Part shown: piece by piece, positions 50,746 through 60,600 of the stretch
Layout of the letters: each line of letters begins with the position of its first letter
How positions within the stretch are numbered: position 1 is the stretch's first letter
NCBI GenBank assembly: GCA_023229845.1
Contig: JALNYK010000015.1
Span: 1 to 64,000, forward strand
DNA length: 64,000 nucleotides
Direction: 5' to 3'
Source of the DNA: Gallionella sp.
GTDB taxonomy: Bacteria > Pseudomonadota > Gammaproteobacteria > Burkholderiales > Gallionellaceae
The notes under the pieces: model-generated
Told to the model about the DNA's origin: nothing
What the model saw: only the letters and a program-made list of their open reading frames with translations
Database searches by the model: none
Translations under genes and position numbers: made by a program

Positions 50746-52410
50746 TTACCGACTAATCGGCTTATACCGAATCCGCTTCGGCTTCGCGCCTTCCTCGCCC
50801 AGCCGCTTCTTCTTGTCCGCCTCATATTCCTGGTAGTTGCCGTCGAAGAACGTCCACTTCGAATCGCCTTCGCAGGCGAGGATGTGGGTGGCGACGCGGT
50901 CGAGGAACCAGCGGTCGTGGGAGATCACGGCGACGCAGCCGGCGAATTCGAGCAGGGCGTCTTCCAGTGCGCGCAGGGTTTCCACGTCGAGGTCGTTGGA
51001 GGGTTCGTCGAGCAGCAGCATGTTGCCGCCGGCGATCAGCGTCTGCGCGAGGTGCAGACGGCCGCGTTCGCCGCCGGAGAGTTGGCCGACGATCTTGCCC
51101 TGATCTCCGCCCTTGAAGTTGAAGCGGCCGATGTAGGCGCGCGCCGGGGTTTCGTATTTGCCGACGGTCAGTATCTCGTTGCCGCCGGAGATCGCGTCGA
51201 ACACGGTCTTGCCGTTGTCCAGCGAATCGCGCGCCTGATCGACGTGGGCGATCTTCACGGTCTGGCCGATCTTCACGGTGCCGCTGTCCGGTTGTTCCTT
51301 GCCGGTGATCATGCGGAACAGCGTGGATTTACCCGCGCCGTTCGGGCCGATGATGCCGACGATGGCGCCGGGCGGAATCTTGAAGCTGAGGTTGTCGATC
51401 AGCAGGCGGTCGCCGTAGGCCTTGCTCACGCCGTCGAATTCGATGACTTCGTTGCCGAGGCGCTCGCCGACCGGGATGAAGATTTCCTGCGTCTCGTTGC
51501 GCTTCTGGTAATCGGTGTTGGAGAGTTCCTCGAAGCGGTTCAGACGCGCCTTGGACTTGGCCTGGCGCGCCTTGGGGTTCTGGCGCACCCACTCCAGCTC
51601 CTGCTTCATCGCCTTCATGTGGGCGTCGATCTGTTTGTTCTCGGTCTCCAGTCGCGCTTCCTTCTGTTCCAGCCAGCTGGAATAGTTGCCCTTCCACGGG
51701 ATGCCGTGGCCGCGGTCCAGTTCCAGAATCCATTCGGCGGCGTTGTCGAGGAAGTAGCGGTCGTGGGTGACGGCGACCACGGTGCCGGGGAAGCGCACCA
51801 GGAACTGTTCCAGCCACTCGACCGACTCGGCGTCGAGGTGGTTGGTCGGCTCGTCCAGCAGCAGCATGTCCGGCTTTTCCAGCAGAAGCTTGCACAGCGC
51901 CACGCGGCGCTTCTCGCCGCCGGAAAGTTTCCCGATGACTGCGTCCCAGTCCGGCAGGCGCAGCGCGTCGGCGGCGATCTCCATCTGGTGTGCGGCGTCT
52001 GAGCCCCCTGCCGCGATGATGTTTTCCAGTCGCGCCTGCTCGGCGGCGAGTGCGTCGAAGTCGGCGTCTTCTTCGGCATAAGCGGCGTACACCTCGTCCA
52101 GCTTCGCCTGCGCTTGCATCACTTCGCCCAGCGCGGATTCCACTTCCTGACGCACGGTCCATTCGGGATCGAGTACCGGTTCCTGCGGCAGGTAGCCGAT
52201 GCGGATGTTGGGCTCGCGCTGCACCTCGCCCTCGAACTCCTGGTCCACGCCCGCCATGATCTTCAGCACGGTGGACTTGCCCGAGCCGTTCAGGCCCAGC
52301 AGGCCGATCTTCGCGCCGGGGAAGAAGCTGAGGGAGATGTCCTTGATGATCTGACGCTTGGGAGGGACGATTTTGCTCACGCGGAGCATCGACATTACGT
52401 ATTGGGCCAT
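50746..52410 (-). CDS. ettA: Energy-dependent translational throttle EttA (ABC-F)
   Basis: A 554-residue ABC-F protein (E. coli EttA has 555). Two ABC domains: Walker A GLNGSGKST and GPNGAGKST, signatures LSGGEKRRVALCKLL and LSGGERGRLHLAQTL, joined by the linker with HMKAMKQELEWVRQNPKARQ. EttA binds the ribosomal E site and gates elongation by ADP:ATP ratio. Start at 52410 (MAQYVMSMLRVSKIVPPKRQ) by alignment with E. coli; the longer frame is not conserved. Confidence 0.97.
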   Translation of the reverse strand: MAQYVMSMLRVSKIVPPKRQIIKDISLSFFPGAKIGLLGLNGSGKSTVLKIMAGVDQEFEGEVQREPNIRIGYLPQEPVLDPEWTVRQEVESALGEVMQAQAKLDEVYAAYAEEDADFDALAAEQARLENIIAAGGSDAAHQMEIAADALRLPDWDAVIGKLSGGEKRRVALCKLLLEKPDMLLLDEPTNHLDAESVEWLEQFLVRFPGTVVAVTHDRYFLDNAAEWILELDRGHGIPWKGNYSSWLEQKEARLETENKQIDAHMKAMKQELEWVRQNPKARQAKSKARLNRFEELSNTDYQKRNETQEIFIPVGERLGNEVIEFDGVSKAYGDRLLIDNLSFKIPPGAIVGIIGPNGAGKSTLFRMITGKEQPDSGTVKIGQTVKIAHVDQARDSLDNGKTVFDAISGGNEILTVGKYETPARAYIGRFNFKGGDQGKIVGQLSGGERGRLHLAQTLIAGGNMLLLDEPSNDLDVETLRALEDALLEFAGCVAVISHDRWFLDRVATHILACEGDSKWTFFDGNYQEYEADKKKRLGEEGAKPKRIRYKPISR

Positions 52411-52490
52411 TTCGAGTTCACTTGCGGTTTTGGAAAGCGCGTAGCTTACCGCATCCGGGGGCTCTAGAACCACTGCATAGTCGATGCGCG

Positions 52491-53183
52491 TCAGTCCCCG
52501 CCGGTGAGCGGCACGAATCGCACCGGCAGGATGTTTTTACTGTGTGAGATGCCGTCTTTATCCTTGGTGATCAGGATCAGTTCCTGCGCGAACCAGCCTT
52601 CGCCGACCGGGATCGCTAGGCGTCCGCCCGGCTTGAGCTGGTCGATCAGCGCTTGCGGCACTTGGTCGGGTGCGGCGGTGACGATGATGCCGTCGTATGG
52701 TGCATGCTCGATCCATCCCGCATGGCCGTCGCCGGCTTTCACCTCGACGTTGGCATAGCCCAGTTCGCGCAGTAATCCGGCGGCATGTCTGGCCAGCGGT
52801 TCGACGATTTCGATGCTGTAAACCTCGCCGGCCAGTTCGGACAGGATCGCGGTCTGGTAGCCGCAGCCGGTGCCGACTTCAAGCACGGTGTCGTCCTTGT
52901 TCAGTCGCAACAGGTCGGTCATCAGCGCGACGATGTAGGGCTGCGAGATCGTCTGCCCGTAGCCGATGGGCAGCGGGTGGTTGTCGTAGGCGGCGTATCG
53001 TTCTTCGTCTGGAACGAAGCGGTGGCGCGGAACGGCAGCCATTGCCGCGAGCACCCGCTCCGAGATCGGCCCTGCGCCGTAGCCGACCGTTTCCTCCGCC
53101 ATCGCGCGGATTTCTTCGACCATCAGACGCCGCGCTTCGATGTAAATCGCGTCGCCGGCTTCATGCGTTTTCGAGGATGTCAT
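52491..53183 (-). CDS. pcm: Protein-L-isoaspartate O-methyltransferase
   Basis: A 230-residue repair methyltransferase. SAM motif VLEVGTGCGYQTAILSEL, family motifs VPRHRFVPDEERYAAYDNHP, LPIGYGQTISQPYIVALMTD, APYDGIIVTAAPDQVPQALI and the C-terminal LKPGGRLAIPVGEGW. It methylates damaged isoaspartyl residues to start repair. Normal length. Encoded between the MASE4-GGDEF gene and ettA. Confidence 0.95.
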   Translation of the reverse strand: MTSSKTHEAGDAIYIEARRLMVEEIRAMAEETVGYGAGPISERVLAAMAAVPRHRFVPDEERYAAYDNHPLPIGYGQTISQPYIVALMTDLLRLNKDDTVLEVGTGCGYQTAILSELAGEVYSIEIVEPLARHAAGLLRELGYANVEVKAGDGHAGWIEHAPYDGIIVTAAPDQVPQALIDQLKPGGRLAIPVGEGWFAQELILITKDKDGISHSKNILPVRFVPLTGGD

Positions 53184-53197
53184 GATCGTCGTTTCGG

Positions 53198-54775
53198 CTA
53201 CACGCCCTGATGAGCGGCTAACCCGTCGTCGTAAAAGCGGTAACAGTTTCTGCCGGATTCCTTGGCGGCATACATCGCCATGTCGGCCTTTTTCATCAGT
53301 TCCTGCGTGTCGTCGGTTCCGTCGATGGGATAAACGGCGATGCCGATGCTGACGCCGATCTGCACCGGATGGCTGGCGATCTCGAAAGGAGTTTCCAATA
53401 CCCTGATGATTTTGTCCGCGACCAACGCCGCGTCCTGCGGATGGCTGATTTCCGCCATCACCAGAATGAACTCGTCGCCCCCGGAGCGGCTTACCGTATC
53501 GCCGCTGCGTATGCAGCCGGTTATCCTCACCGCCACTTGCCTTAACAATTCATCGCCAGCGTCGTGTCCGAGCGTATCGTTGACCTGTTTGAAACGATCC
53601 AGGTCGAGAAACATCACCGCCATGGAATACCCGTGGCGCTTGGCTTGGGTAAGCGCTTGCCGGAAACGATCGAGCAACAGCCTGCGATTGGGCAGGCAGG
53701 TCAAGGCGTCGTAGTAGGCCAGCTGGCGCACTTGTTCCTCGCTGTGCTGCAAGTCGGCGACAAGCCGGTCCTTCTCGTCGATCAGCGACACGAGTTTTAC
53801 ATTCGCCTCCGAAAGTTTGCTCATGGCAATGGTGAGCCTGCGGTAAAGCCGGTTCACCTCGTACAAGAAAGCCAGCAGCAATATGCCCGCGGCTATCATC
53901 GACTCGATGCGCCCGAAGTACCAGGCAACGGTATAGCGCCCGGTGGCCCCCAGACTCGCGGCAATATCGGCCAGAAACGCGGTGAGCGAAACCGCCAGCC
54001 ATAGATGCAGGATAGTCCGCTGCCGCAGCCCGTGTCGCCAGGCGAGAAATGCGGCAAACGCAGCGATGGTGGCCGCAAGGCCGCCGGCGAAGTAAAAGGC
54101 AGGTGGCAACGGCGTGCCCGGTGGCGTGAGCAAGACAGGCAAGGAGTCGTGGAACACGGTGATTGCGATGCCTACGGCGAACGTCAATATCGCCGCTCCG
54201 GCGATACTGGCGGAGATCATGCGGTTGGCTTGTTGCTCGGACAGCGGTTTTTCACAGAGGCTGTTACGCGGGATCAGCGACAGCGCGACGATGGCCGGAA
54301 ACAGGATGTGCCAGAAGTGCCAAGCCCAGATGGCGCTCTGTGGGCCGCCGATGACGCTGCCTTCCGCTTTCAGTGCGCTGGGAAAAGCCAGGATGAACGG
54401 GATGGTGACGAATGCGCCGAATAGGTAGGCCCCGGCCAGTATCGCGTAGAACGGCAATCGGCGGTAACGGAACTGACCCAGCAGCACGAAACCGGCAATG
54501 GCATTCACCAGAAAAATGAAACTGGCATGGAGCGTGGTGAATTGCGGGAGCACCGGCAGTTGGGTCGCGCCGAACGCAAGCACGCCGAGCGCGATGAGGA
54601 CGATAAGCGCCGTAAATGCCGCGACGCGGCGCAAGGCGTTCGGATCCGCGCTACCCTTCTGGTCGAGGGCAAGCTCGCCTTGTTCGGGAACGTCATCGTA
54701 TTCCCGGGCCGGATGTATTGCCGCACTGTGCGGCTTAGAGGATTCCATGATCGTCGATGATTTCCGGAGCGTCAT
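53198..54775 (-). CDS. MASE4-GGDEF diguanylate cyclase
   Basis: A 525-residue protein. The N-terminal MASE4-type membrane sensor (about residues 45-310, seven or eight helices; FLVNAIAGFVLLGQFRYRRL, AYLFGAFVTIPFILAFPSAL, WAWHFWHILFPAIVALSLI) is followed by a coiled helix (LSEANVKLVSLIDEKDRLVA) and a GGDEF domain with active site SRSGGDEFILVM, I-site RSGD and FLDLDRFKQVNDTLGHDAGD. No EAL domain. The start at 54775 overlaps the stop of the upstream small membrane gene (ATGA). Confidence 0.94.
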   Translation of the reverse strand: MTLRKSSTIMESSKPHSAAIHPAREYDDVPEQGELALDQKGSADPNALRRVAAFTALIVLIALGVLAFGATQLPVLPQFTTLHASFIFLVNAIAGFVLLGQFRYRRLPFYAILAGAYLFGAFVTIPFILAFPSALKAEGSVIGGPQSAIWAWHFWHILFPAIVALSLIPRNSLCEKPLSEQQANRMISASIAGAAILTFAVGIAITVFHDSLPVLLTPPGTPLPPAFYFAGGLAATIAAFAAFLAWRHGLRQRTILHLWLAVSLTAFLADIAASLGATGRYTVAWYFGRIESMIAAGILLLAFLYEVNRLYRRLTIAMSKLSEANVKLVSLIDEKDRLVADLQHSEEQVRQLAYYDALTCLPNRRLLLDRFRQALTQAKRHGYSMAVMFLDLDRFKQVNDTLGHDAGDELLRQVAVRITGCIRSGDTVSRSGGDEFILVMAEISHPQDAALVADKIIRVLETPFEIASHPVQIGVSIGIAVYPIDGTDDTQELMKKADMAMYAAKESGRNCYRFYDDGLAAHQGV

Positions 54776-54933
54776 TCCTTGCGTTTGACAGCAATGCCCA
54801 CCACCTCGATCAGCACGCCGAGCGCGAACGCTAATGCGCCTGCCCAGGTTTCGAGCGCCAGATACATCATCGCCGCGCCCATTATCATCAGCAATGCCGA
54901 GATGGGGCGACGGATGTGCGGTTTTCTCAGCAT
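54772..54933 (-). CDS. Small two-span membrane protein
   Basis: A 53-residue protein (start MLRKPHIRRPISALLMIMGA chosen for its AAGGA site at eight bases; a longer frame to 54987 is less likely). Two hydrophobic stretches separated by ETWAG, ending KRKE. It overlaps the diguanylate cyclase gene by four bases, so it is made with it; a membrane partner of the sensor is possible. The gap 54934-55201 upstream contains nothing I can support. Confidence 0.7.
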   Translation of the reverse strand: MLRKPHIRRPISALLMIMGAAMMYLALETWAGALAFALGVLIEVVGIAVKRKE

Positions 54934-55201
54934 GATGTCAGTTCCTTTGCCACCAATGGTTCGCAGATGTTTTCGACGTGTCTCCATCTAGGGGGTACAA
55001 CCGTCCATACAATTCGCGTTTTTCGCGCGACAGTTCTTTCGGCACGCGCACCTCGATGTGTTCCGGTTGCAGGCATAACCGATGATAGCCACAGATGCTC
55101 TCGAAAGAGGCTCAGGATTTACTGATTTCGGGCTCGCGCCGCATTTCGAATCGATGTGCAGCTTCTTTGTCCTCGACGGTAGCTTTCGGGGATTGTCCGG
55201 G

Positions 55202-57373
55202 TTAAGGGGATAACGATCCGCGAACCTCGAAGGTGACGGCGTCGAGTTCCTCGCCGTCGGCCTCCGCCAGCGTCAGCCGGTGCCTGCCGCCAGTCGGTTG
55301 CCAGCCGATTTCGCCGCCGTTGCCGACAGCGTTACCGTCTATGCGCCAGACGACATTTTCCGGGCCGCGAGAACTGAACTGGACGCGTTGGTGCTTGATC
55401 GGAATGTCCGGGTCGATGGCGATCACCGTGCCGTCGGTGGGATAGAGAATCTTCGCGTTGCCCGATAGCCTCGCACCGCCATCGGCGACCAGCCGAATCT
55501 CGGCAGTTTCGGTTCCGGCGAGGAAGTGTTCGATGCGCGGCGATTCGACTGAGGGAGAAAACTGCACTTCCTGCGTGACGATACCCTGCGGCTTCGCGGG
55601 GGCAGCGCCGCCGCCGTCCGCATGCAGATAATCCATCAGGTCGCGCCAAACCGGCGCTGCGCCGCTCACGCCCGACACATCGTTCATCGGCTCGCCGTCG
55701 AAATTGCCGACCCAGACGCCGACGGTGTAGCGGCTGGAAAATCCGATGCACCAGTTGTCGCGCATGTCCTTGCTGGTGCCGGTCTTAACCGCGGTCCAGG
55801 CGCGGGTGGCGAGCGGATTTTCCAGCCCGAACGTCAAGGCGCGCGCACCGCGGTCGGACAGGATGTCGGCGACGACGAACGCGGCCTGCCGCGACAGAAT
55901 GCGTTTGCCTTTCGTCGCATGGTCGCCGGGGAGATATCCGGCGGGATTCCATACCCCCCGATTGGCCAGCGCGCGATAGGCGTTGGCGAGTTCGATCAAC
56001 CGTACGTCCACGCCGCCCAGCGCGAGGCTGAAGCCGTAGTGATCGCCGTCTTCGGTCACGCTGTTCAGGCCGTAGTCGCGCAACGTCCGGGTGAAACGAT
56101 CCACGCCGACCAGAGCCAGAGTGCGCACTGCAGGCACGTTCAGCGAGGAGGCGAGCGCCGTGCGGGCGCTGATCGCGCCCTTAAAGTCGCGGTCGTAGTT
56201 CTGCGGGACATACAGGCCCATCGGCGTGACCAACTGGATAGGCGCATCGTCCAGAATGGAGGCCGCGGTGATTCGCCGCTCGGCTATCGCCATGCCGTAG
56301 AGGAAGGGCTTCAGCGTCGAGCCGGCTTGGCGCAATGCGGAGACGCCATCGACGGCGGCGGCATCGGAGATTTCTCCGCTGCTGCCGACATAGGCCAGCA
56401 CGTCGCCGCTCCGGTTGTCGATCACCACAGCGGCTCCGTCCCTGACGTTCTGCCCGTTCAACGATAGCAAGTGTTCGCGCAGCGACTGGATCGCGTAGCG
56501 TTGAAGGTTCGCATCCAGCGTGGTGGCAAGGCGCATCCCCGCTTGGTCCAGCAGCTTGTCGGCGAGGTGGGGCGCGATGCTGTCCTGCGGCAGGCGGTAG
56601 CCGTGCCGGTCCAGCGCGACGCGGGACAGGGACTGCAACTCCGCGCAAGCCGGATCGCCTGCGCGCGCCGCAGTGAGCAGGGCGCAGGCCCGGTTCGCGA
56701 CCTGCGCCGGCTTGGCCGATGGCCCTTTCAGCAGCGCCATCAGCAGCAGCGATTGCGAACGATTCAACGCGGAAGGGTGGACGCCGAACAACGCCAGCGC
56801 GGCGGCATGGATACCGACGGTTTCGCCGCGGAACGAAGCGAGGTTGAAATAGGCCTCCAGTATTTCGCGCTTGCTCCAAGATTTTTCGATTTCCCTCGCC
56901 GCCGTTATCTGCCGCCACTTCTGCGCCAGCGTGCGCCTCGATTTCGCGGCGCTCAGCGACGGGTCGAGAAAGCCTGCCAGTTGCATCGTTAGCGTTGATG
57001 CGCCGCGCGGACGCTTGCCGTCGAACAGATGCAGCAGCCCGGATGCACCCGACACCGACAGCGCCAGCCAGTCCACGCCGCCGTGCTGGTAGTAGCGCCG
57101 GTCTTCCGATTGGATCAGCAACTCCTGCGCGGCGGGCGAAATGTCGTCCAGCCTCAACCACTCCAGCCGCCGCACGCGCAGGTCGATACGCTTCACCGCG
57201 ACGACCTCGCCGTGGCGGTCGAGCAACCAAGCCTCGGAAGGCCGGTAGCCGCTTAGGGTTTCCGCAAACGAGGGGATACGCCCGTCGAACGGCAGCAGCA
57301 AAGCAATCGCCAGACTGATAGTCGCCACCAGACAAACGACTGCCAGCAGCCGGATTTTTTTGCGCATTGTCAT
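55202..57373 (-). CDS. pbpC: Penicillin-binding protein 1C
   Basis: A 723-residue bifunctional-type peptidoglycan synthase with an N-terminal membrane anchor (LLAVVCLVATISLAIALLLP), glycosyltransferase GT51 domain (QSEDRRYYQHGGVDWLAL with the catalytic Glu; RGASTLTMQLAG), transpeptidase domain (SxxK in GSTLKPFLYG, KTGTS in AVKTGTSKDMRDN) and C-terminal BiPBP_C domain (ILYPTDGTVIAIDPDIP onward). Acts in the periplasm. It pairs with the alpha-2-macroglobulin gene just upstream, the standard pbpC-yfhM arrangement. Confidence 0.96.
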   Translation of the reverse strand: MTMRKKIRLLAVVCLVATISLAIALLLPFDGRIPSFAETLSGYRPSEAWLLDRHGEVVAVKRIDLRVRRLEWLRLDDISPAAQELLIQSEDRRYYQHGGVDWLALSVSGASGLLHLFDGKRPRGASTLTMQLAGFLDPSLSAAKSRRTLAQKWRQITAAREIEKSWSKREILEAYFNLASFRGETVGIHAAALALFGVHPSALNRSQSLLLMALLKGPSAKPAQVANRACALLTAARAGDPACAELQSLSRVALDRHGYRLPQDSIAPHLADKLLDQAGMRLATTLDANLQRYAIQSLREHLLSLNGQNVRDGAAVVIDNRSGDVLAYVGSSGEISDAAAVDGVSALRQAGSTLKPFLYGMAIAERRITAASILDDAPIQLVTPMGLYVPQNYDRDFKGAISARTALASSLNVPAVRTLALVGVDRFTRTLRDYGLNSVTEDGDHYGFSLALGGVDVRLIELANAYRALANRGVWNPAGYLPGDHATKGKRILSRQAAFVVADILSDRGARALTFGLENPLATRAWTAVKTGTSKDMRDNWCIGFSSRYTVGVWVGNFDGEPMNDVSGVSGAAPVWRDLMDYLHADGGGAAPAKPQGIVTQEVQFSPSVESPRIEHFLAGTETAEIRLVADGGARLSGNAKILYPTDGTVIAIDPDIPIKHQRVQFSSRGPENVVWRIDGNAVGNGGEIGWQPTGGRHRLTLAEADGEELDAVTFEVRGSLSP

Positions 57374-57394
57374 TTTTGAAATCTGAAAACCTAT

Positions 57395-57603
57395 TTATCC
57401 ACGGAAAGCACGGAAAATACGGAATGGGTTAAGCGGGCATTTCACTGTCAGGTGCCAGTTCGCAACGTTCGAACAGACCCAGATTGATCCTGGAAAAAGC
57501 ATCTGTCCACGAAAGACACGAAAACTTTACCTGACGGGTGAGTCGTCAAAATATTGACCATCAGTTGTTTTATTTCGTGCTTTTCGTGCTTTCCGTGGAC
57601 AAT
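57395..57603. repeat. TCCACGGAAAGCACGGAA-type repeats
   Basis: Three clusters between pbpC and its partner gene: TCCACGGAAAGCACGGAAA (57398), GTCCACGAAAGACACGAAA (57506) and the inverse TTTCGTGCTTTCCGTGGAC (57584). The last two could pair. The same motif occurs at 2828. Confidence 0.7.
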
Positions 57604-57608
57604 GGTTT

Positions 57609-60600
57609 TCACGGCTTCACCACCACATCCCCATTGGGCAACTCTCCAAACATCTCCGGCGCGTACATCGCTTCGACCCGTGTCGGGGGTAGCCGGAATT
57701 CGCCGTCGTTGTTCAGGCGCACGGAGTATTCCACCGCGAACTTTCCTTTCGGCACGAAACGGTAGTAGGCGCGGAAGCTGTCGAAGGTTCTTTCCTCGAA
57801 CGCGGGCCAGACCCAGCCCTGTTTCTTTTCGCCCTTCGCGAGCAGTTTCGAATCGCCGCCGAGGCCGGTTCCCAGTATCGAAGCGCCCGATGGAATCGGG
57901 TCGTTGACGACCACCCAGGCCATGTCGGATTGAGCATCGACTTCGAGACGTATCCGCGCGACGTCGCCCTTGTGCCATGCGTCCTTGCTCTTTCGGCTGA
58001 CCGGCGTGATCTTGCGCGTGACGCGATAGCCGGTGAACAGCGGTTCTTTGAGCGGCAGCGCGGACAGGCTTTGCAGCATGGTCCAGGGTTTGCCGCTGCC
58101 GTCGTGGGACAGGGCCACCGGGGCGGCGGCAGCAGGCCAGTCCAGCAGTTGCTGCGCCTGTTTCGTGTCGACGCGCCATTCCGCGACGAATTTATCCTTA
58201 CCCAACGTGGCGGAAGTCGCGCCAGTGACCGGCGTCGCTTCGAACTTCGCGGAGAAGCGCTTCATCGCCAGCACGCCCCATGCGTTCGCCACCGTGGTGT
58301 TCCAGTGGCCGCGCTGCTGCCGGCCCAGCGAGCCGCGCGCCAGCCTCGGGATGTCCGGCGTCCAGTCGGACTGGTCGAGCAGGGTCAGCAGCGCGCGGTT
58401 CGCGTTCACGTCGCCGTTGACCATCAGCCACCACAGGGTGTCGCTCCGCTCGGTGGAGAAGCCCATCGTGGTTCCCTGGAAGTTGAGGCGGCTGCGGATG
58501 ATCTGCCGCGCGCCTTCGGCCTGACGACCGGATTGCGCGGAGATACCCGGGCTGCGTTGCAGGATGGCGGCCCAGTCGAGCACCGCCGAGGTCGGCCACA
58601 GGTTGGGTTCGATCGCGATGCTGTCCAGCCATCTGCGTTCGACTTCGCCGGTGCGCGACAGCGCCTCGATGGCCGCGAGTTTGCGCACGGACAGGTCTGA
58701 GGTCGGCAGCGCGGAGTAGCGGATCACGCGGCCTTCGACGAAGCCGGTCAGGCCGTTGCGCATCCTGTTGCGCAGGCGTTCCGGGATTTCATAACCGGCC
58801 TCGTCCGCGACGGAAAGCAGGTACGCGGTCAGCGTATCGTCGCCTTCGCGCATCATGGGGAAATATTTGACCAGCCCGGCGCTGTCCAGATAGGACGGCA
58901 GCTTCTTCATCAGGCCATTCCATCGCGCTTCGTCCTGCAGCGCGACGGCCTGCGACGCCAGTTGTTCGAGACAGGTGTAGGGGTAGCGTGCCATGAATTC
59001 CTGCACACCCTCCATGCCGTCGCCCAGCCGCTTGCGGAACGTGACTTTGACACCGCCGCGTCCCGGAATTGCGCCGTCCGGCAGTTTCACGGTGACGGAT
59101 TGCGGGCTGTCCAGTTGCATGAGGGTCGCCTGCAATGTGCGCACCGGCACGGCGGCGATGACCTTCTGGGTCGCCTTGAGGCGGTCGCCGTCTTCGTTAA
59201 CGTGAAACTCGCGCAGCGACTCGTTCGCCCCCTCGCCCGCTTGCGGGAGAGGGTTGGGGAGAGGGGAACGGGCATGCCCGTTGGAACCCTTTTCGCGGAT
59301 GGAGACCTCCCATTTGATCGCCTCGCGGTCCAGCGGGACGGCGACATCCCAGCCGACGTTGCGCGATTCGCCCGGCGGCAGGCTGATTGCGATGGGCGCG
59401 AGCGCGGCGAGGGCATCCGCCTTGGCCGACACGACGGCCTCGACCGCATGGTCGCCGGCATTGCGCACGGTGAACCCGGCATGGAAGCGGTCCTGCTCGC
59501 GCACCACCGGCGGCAACCCGGAGAACAGCATCAGGTCTTGCGACGACTGGATCGAGGCCGAGCCCGTGCCGAACGTATCCATCCCGCCGTTCGCGATCGC
59601 GACGATGCGGAATGAGGTGAGCGAGTCGTTCAGCGGAATCGTCGCCTCGGCATGGCCGTGCTCGTCCAGCTTCACGCGTGCCTGCCAGAACAGCAGCGTG
59701 TCGAACAGCTCGCGCGCGGACTTGGCCGAACCGCCGTCGCCGCCCGCGGCCAGCGCCTTGCGACCGAAGTGGCGTTTGCCTATCACCTGCATCTGCGCGG
59801 TCGAGGTCGAAACTTCGATGCCGCGCCGCGTCATCATCGCCTCCAGCAGCTTCCACGAGTCGTTGGGTTTGAGTTCCAGCAGGCCCTCGTCCACGGCGAC
59901 CAGCGTGACCTCGGAGTCGCGCGGCAGGCGCGAGCCGTCCGCGCGCCGCACATCGACGCTCACCTTCGCCTTCTCGCGCACGCGATAGCCGGGCTTGTCG
60001 GTGGCGACCCTGACCTTGAGTTCGTGCGCAGACCAGCCGACCTTGATTTCGGCGAGGCCCATCTTGAACGCGGGCTTGCCGAGGTCGATCAATGCGGTCG
60101 GTTGCGCCTCGTTGATGCGTCCGCGTACCGCCAGCGCGGAGACGAACACGTTGGGCGAATAGTTGCCCTTGATGGGCACCTCTATGGTTGGGTTCGCGCG
60201 CGTGATGTGGGTCACGAAACTTTCGATAACGCCTTCGCGCTCGACGGTCACCAGCACGTCCGCCTCCTTGAACGGCATGCGCAACTGGAAACGCGCGGTG
60301 TCGCCGGGTTCGTAACGCTTTTTCTCCGGCAGCAGGTCGATGCGGTCGTTGTCCGCGGCGTCGAACCACCAGTCGTCGTTGCCGGCGACCCATATCTCGC
60401 GGTTCGCCACGCTGGCGTTGCCGTTCGCATCGCCGGTCTCGGCCTGCAGGATGATGTTGCCGGAAGCCGGAGCCTTGACGTCGCAGATCAGCAAGCCCTT
60501 GTCGTCTGTCGTGCCCGCGCAGAGTTCGCCGACCGCCTTGATCTCGCTGTGGTTGTCGAAGGCATAGAAACCGCCGATCAAGCGCCTGCGGTGCGAGAAA

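Noticed and set aside
55100..55201. Minus-strand continuation of the pbpC frame past its stop (about 28 codons)
   Set aside because: No family pattern and no start; a short open frame in the pbpC phase is expected by chance.
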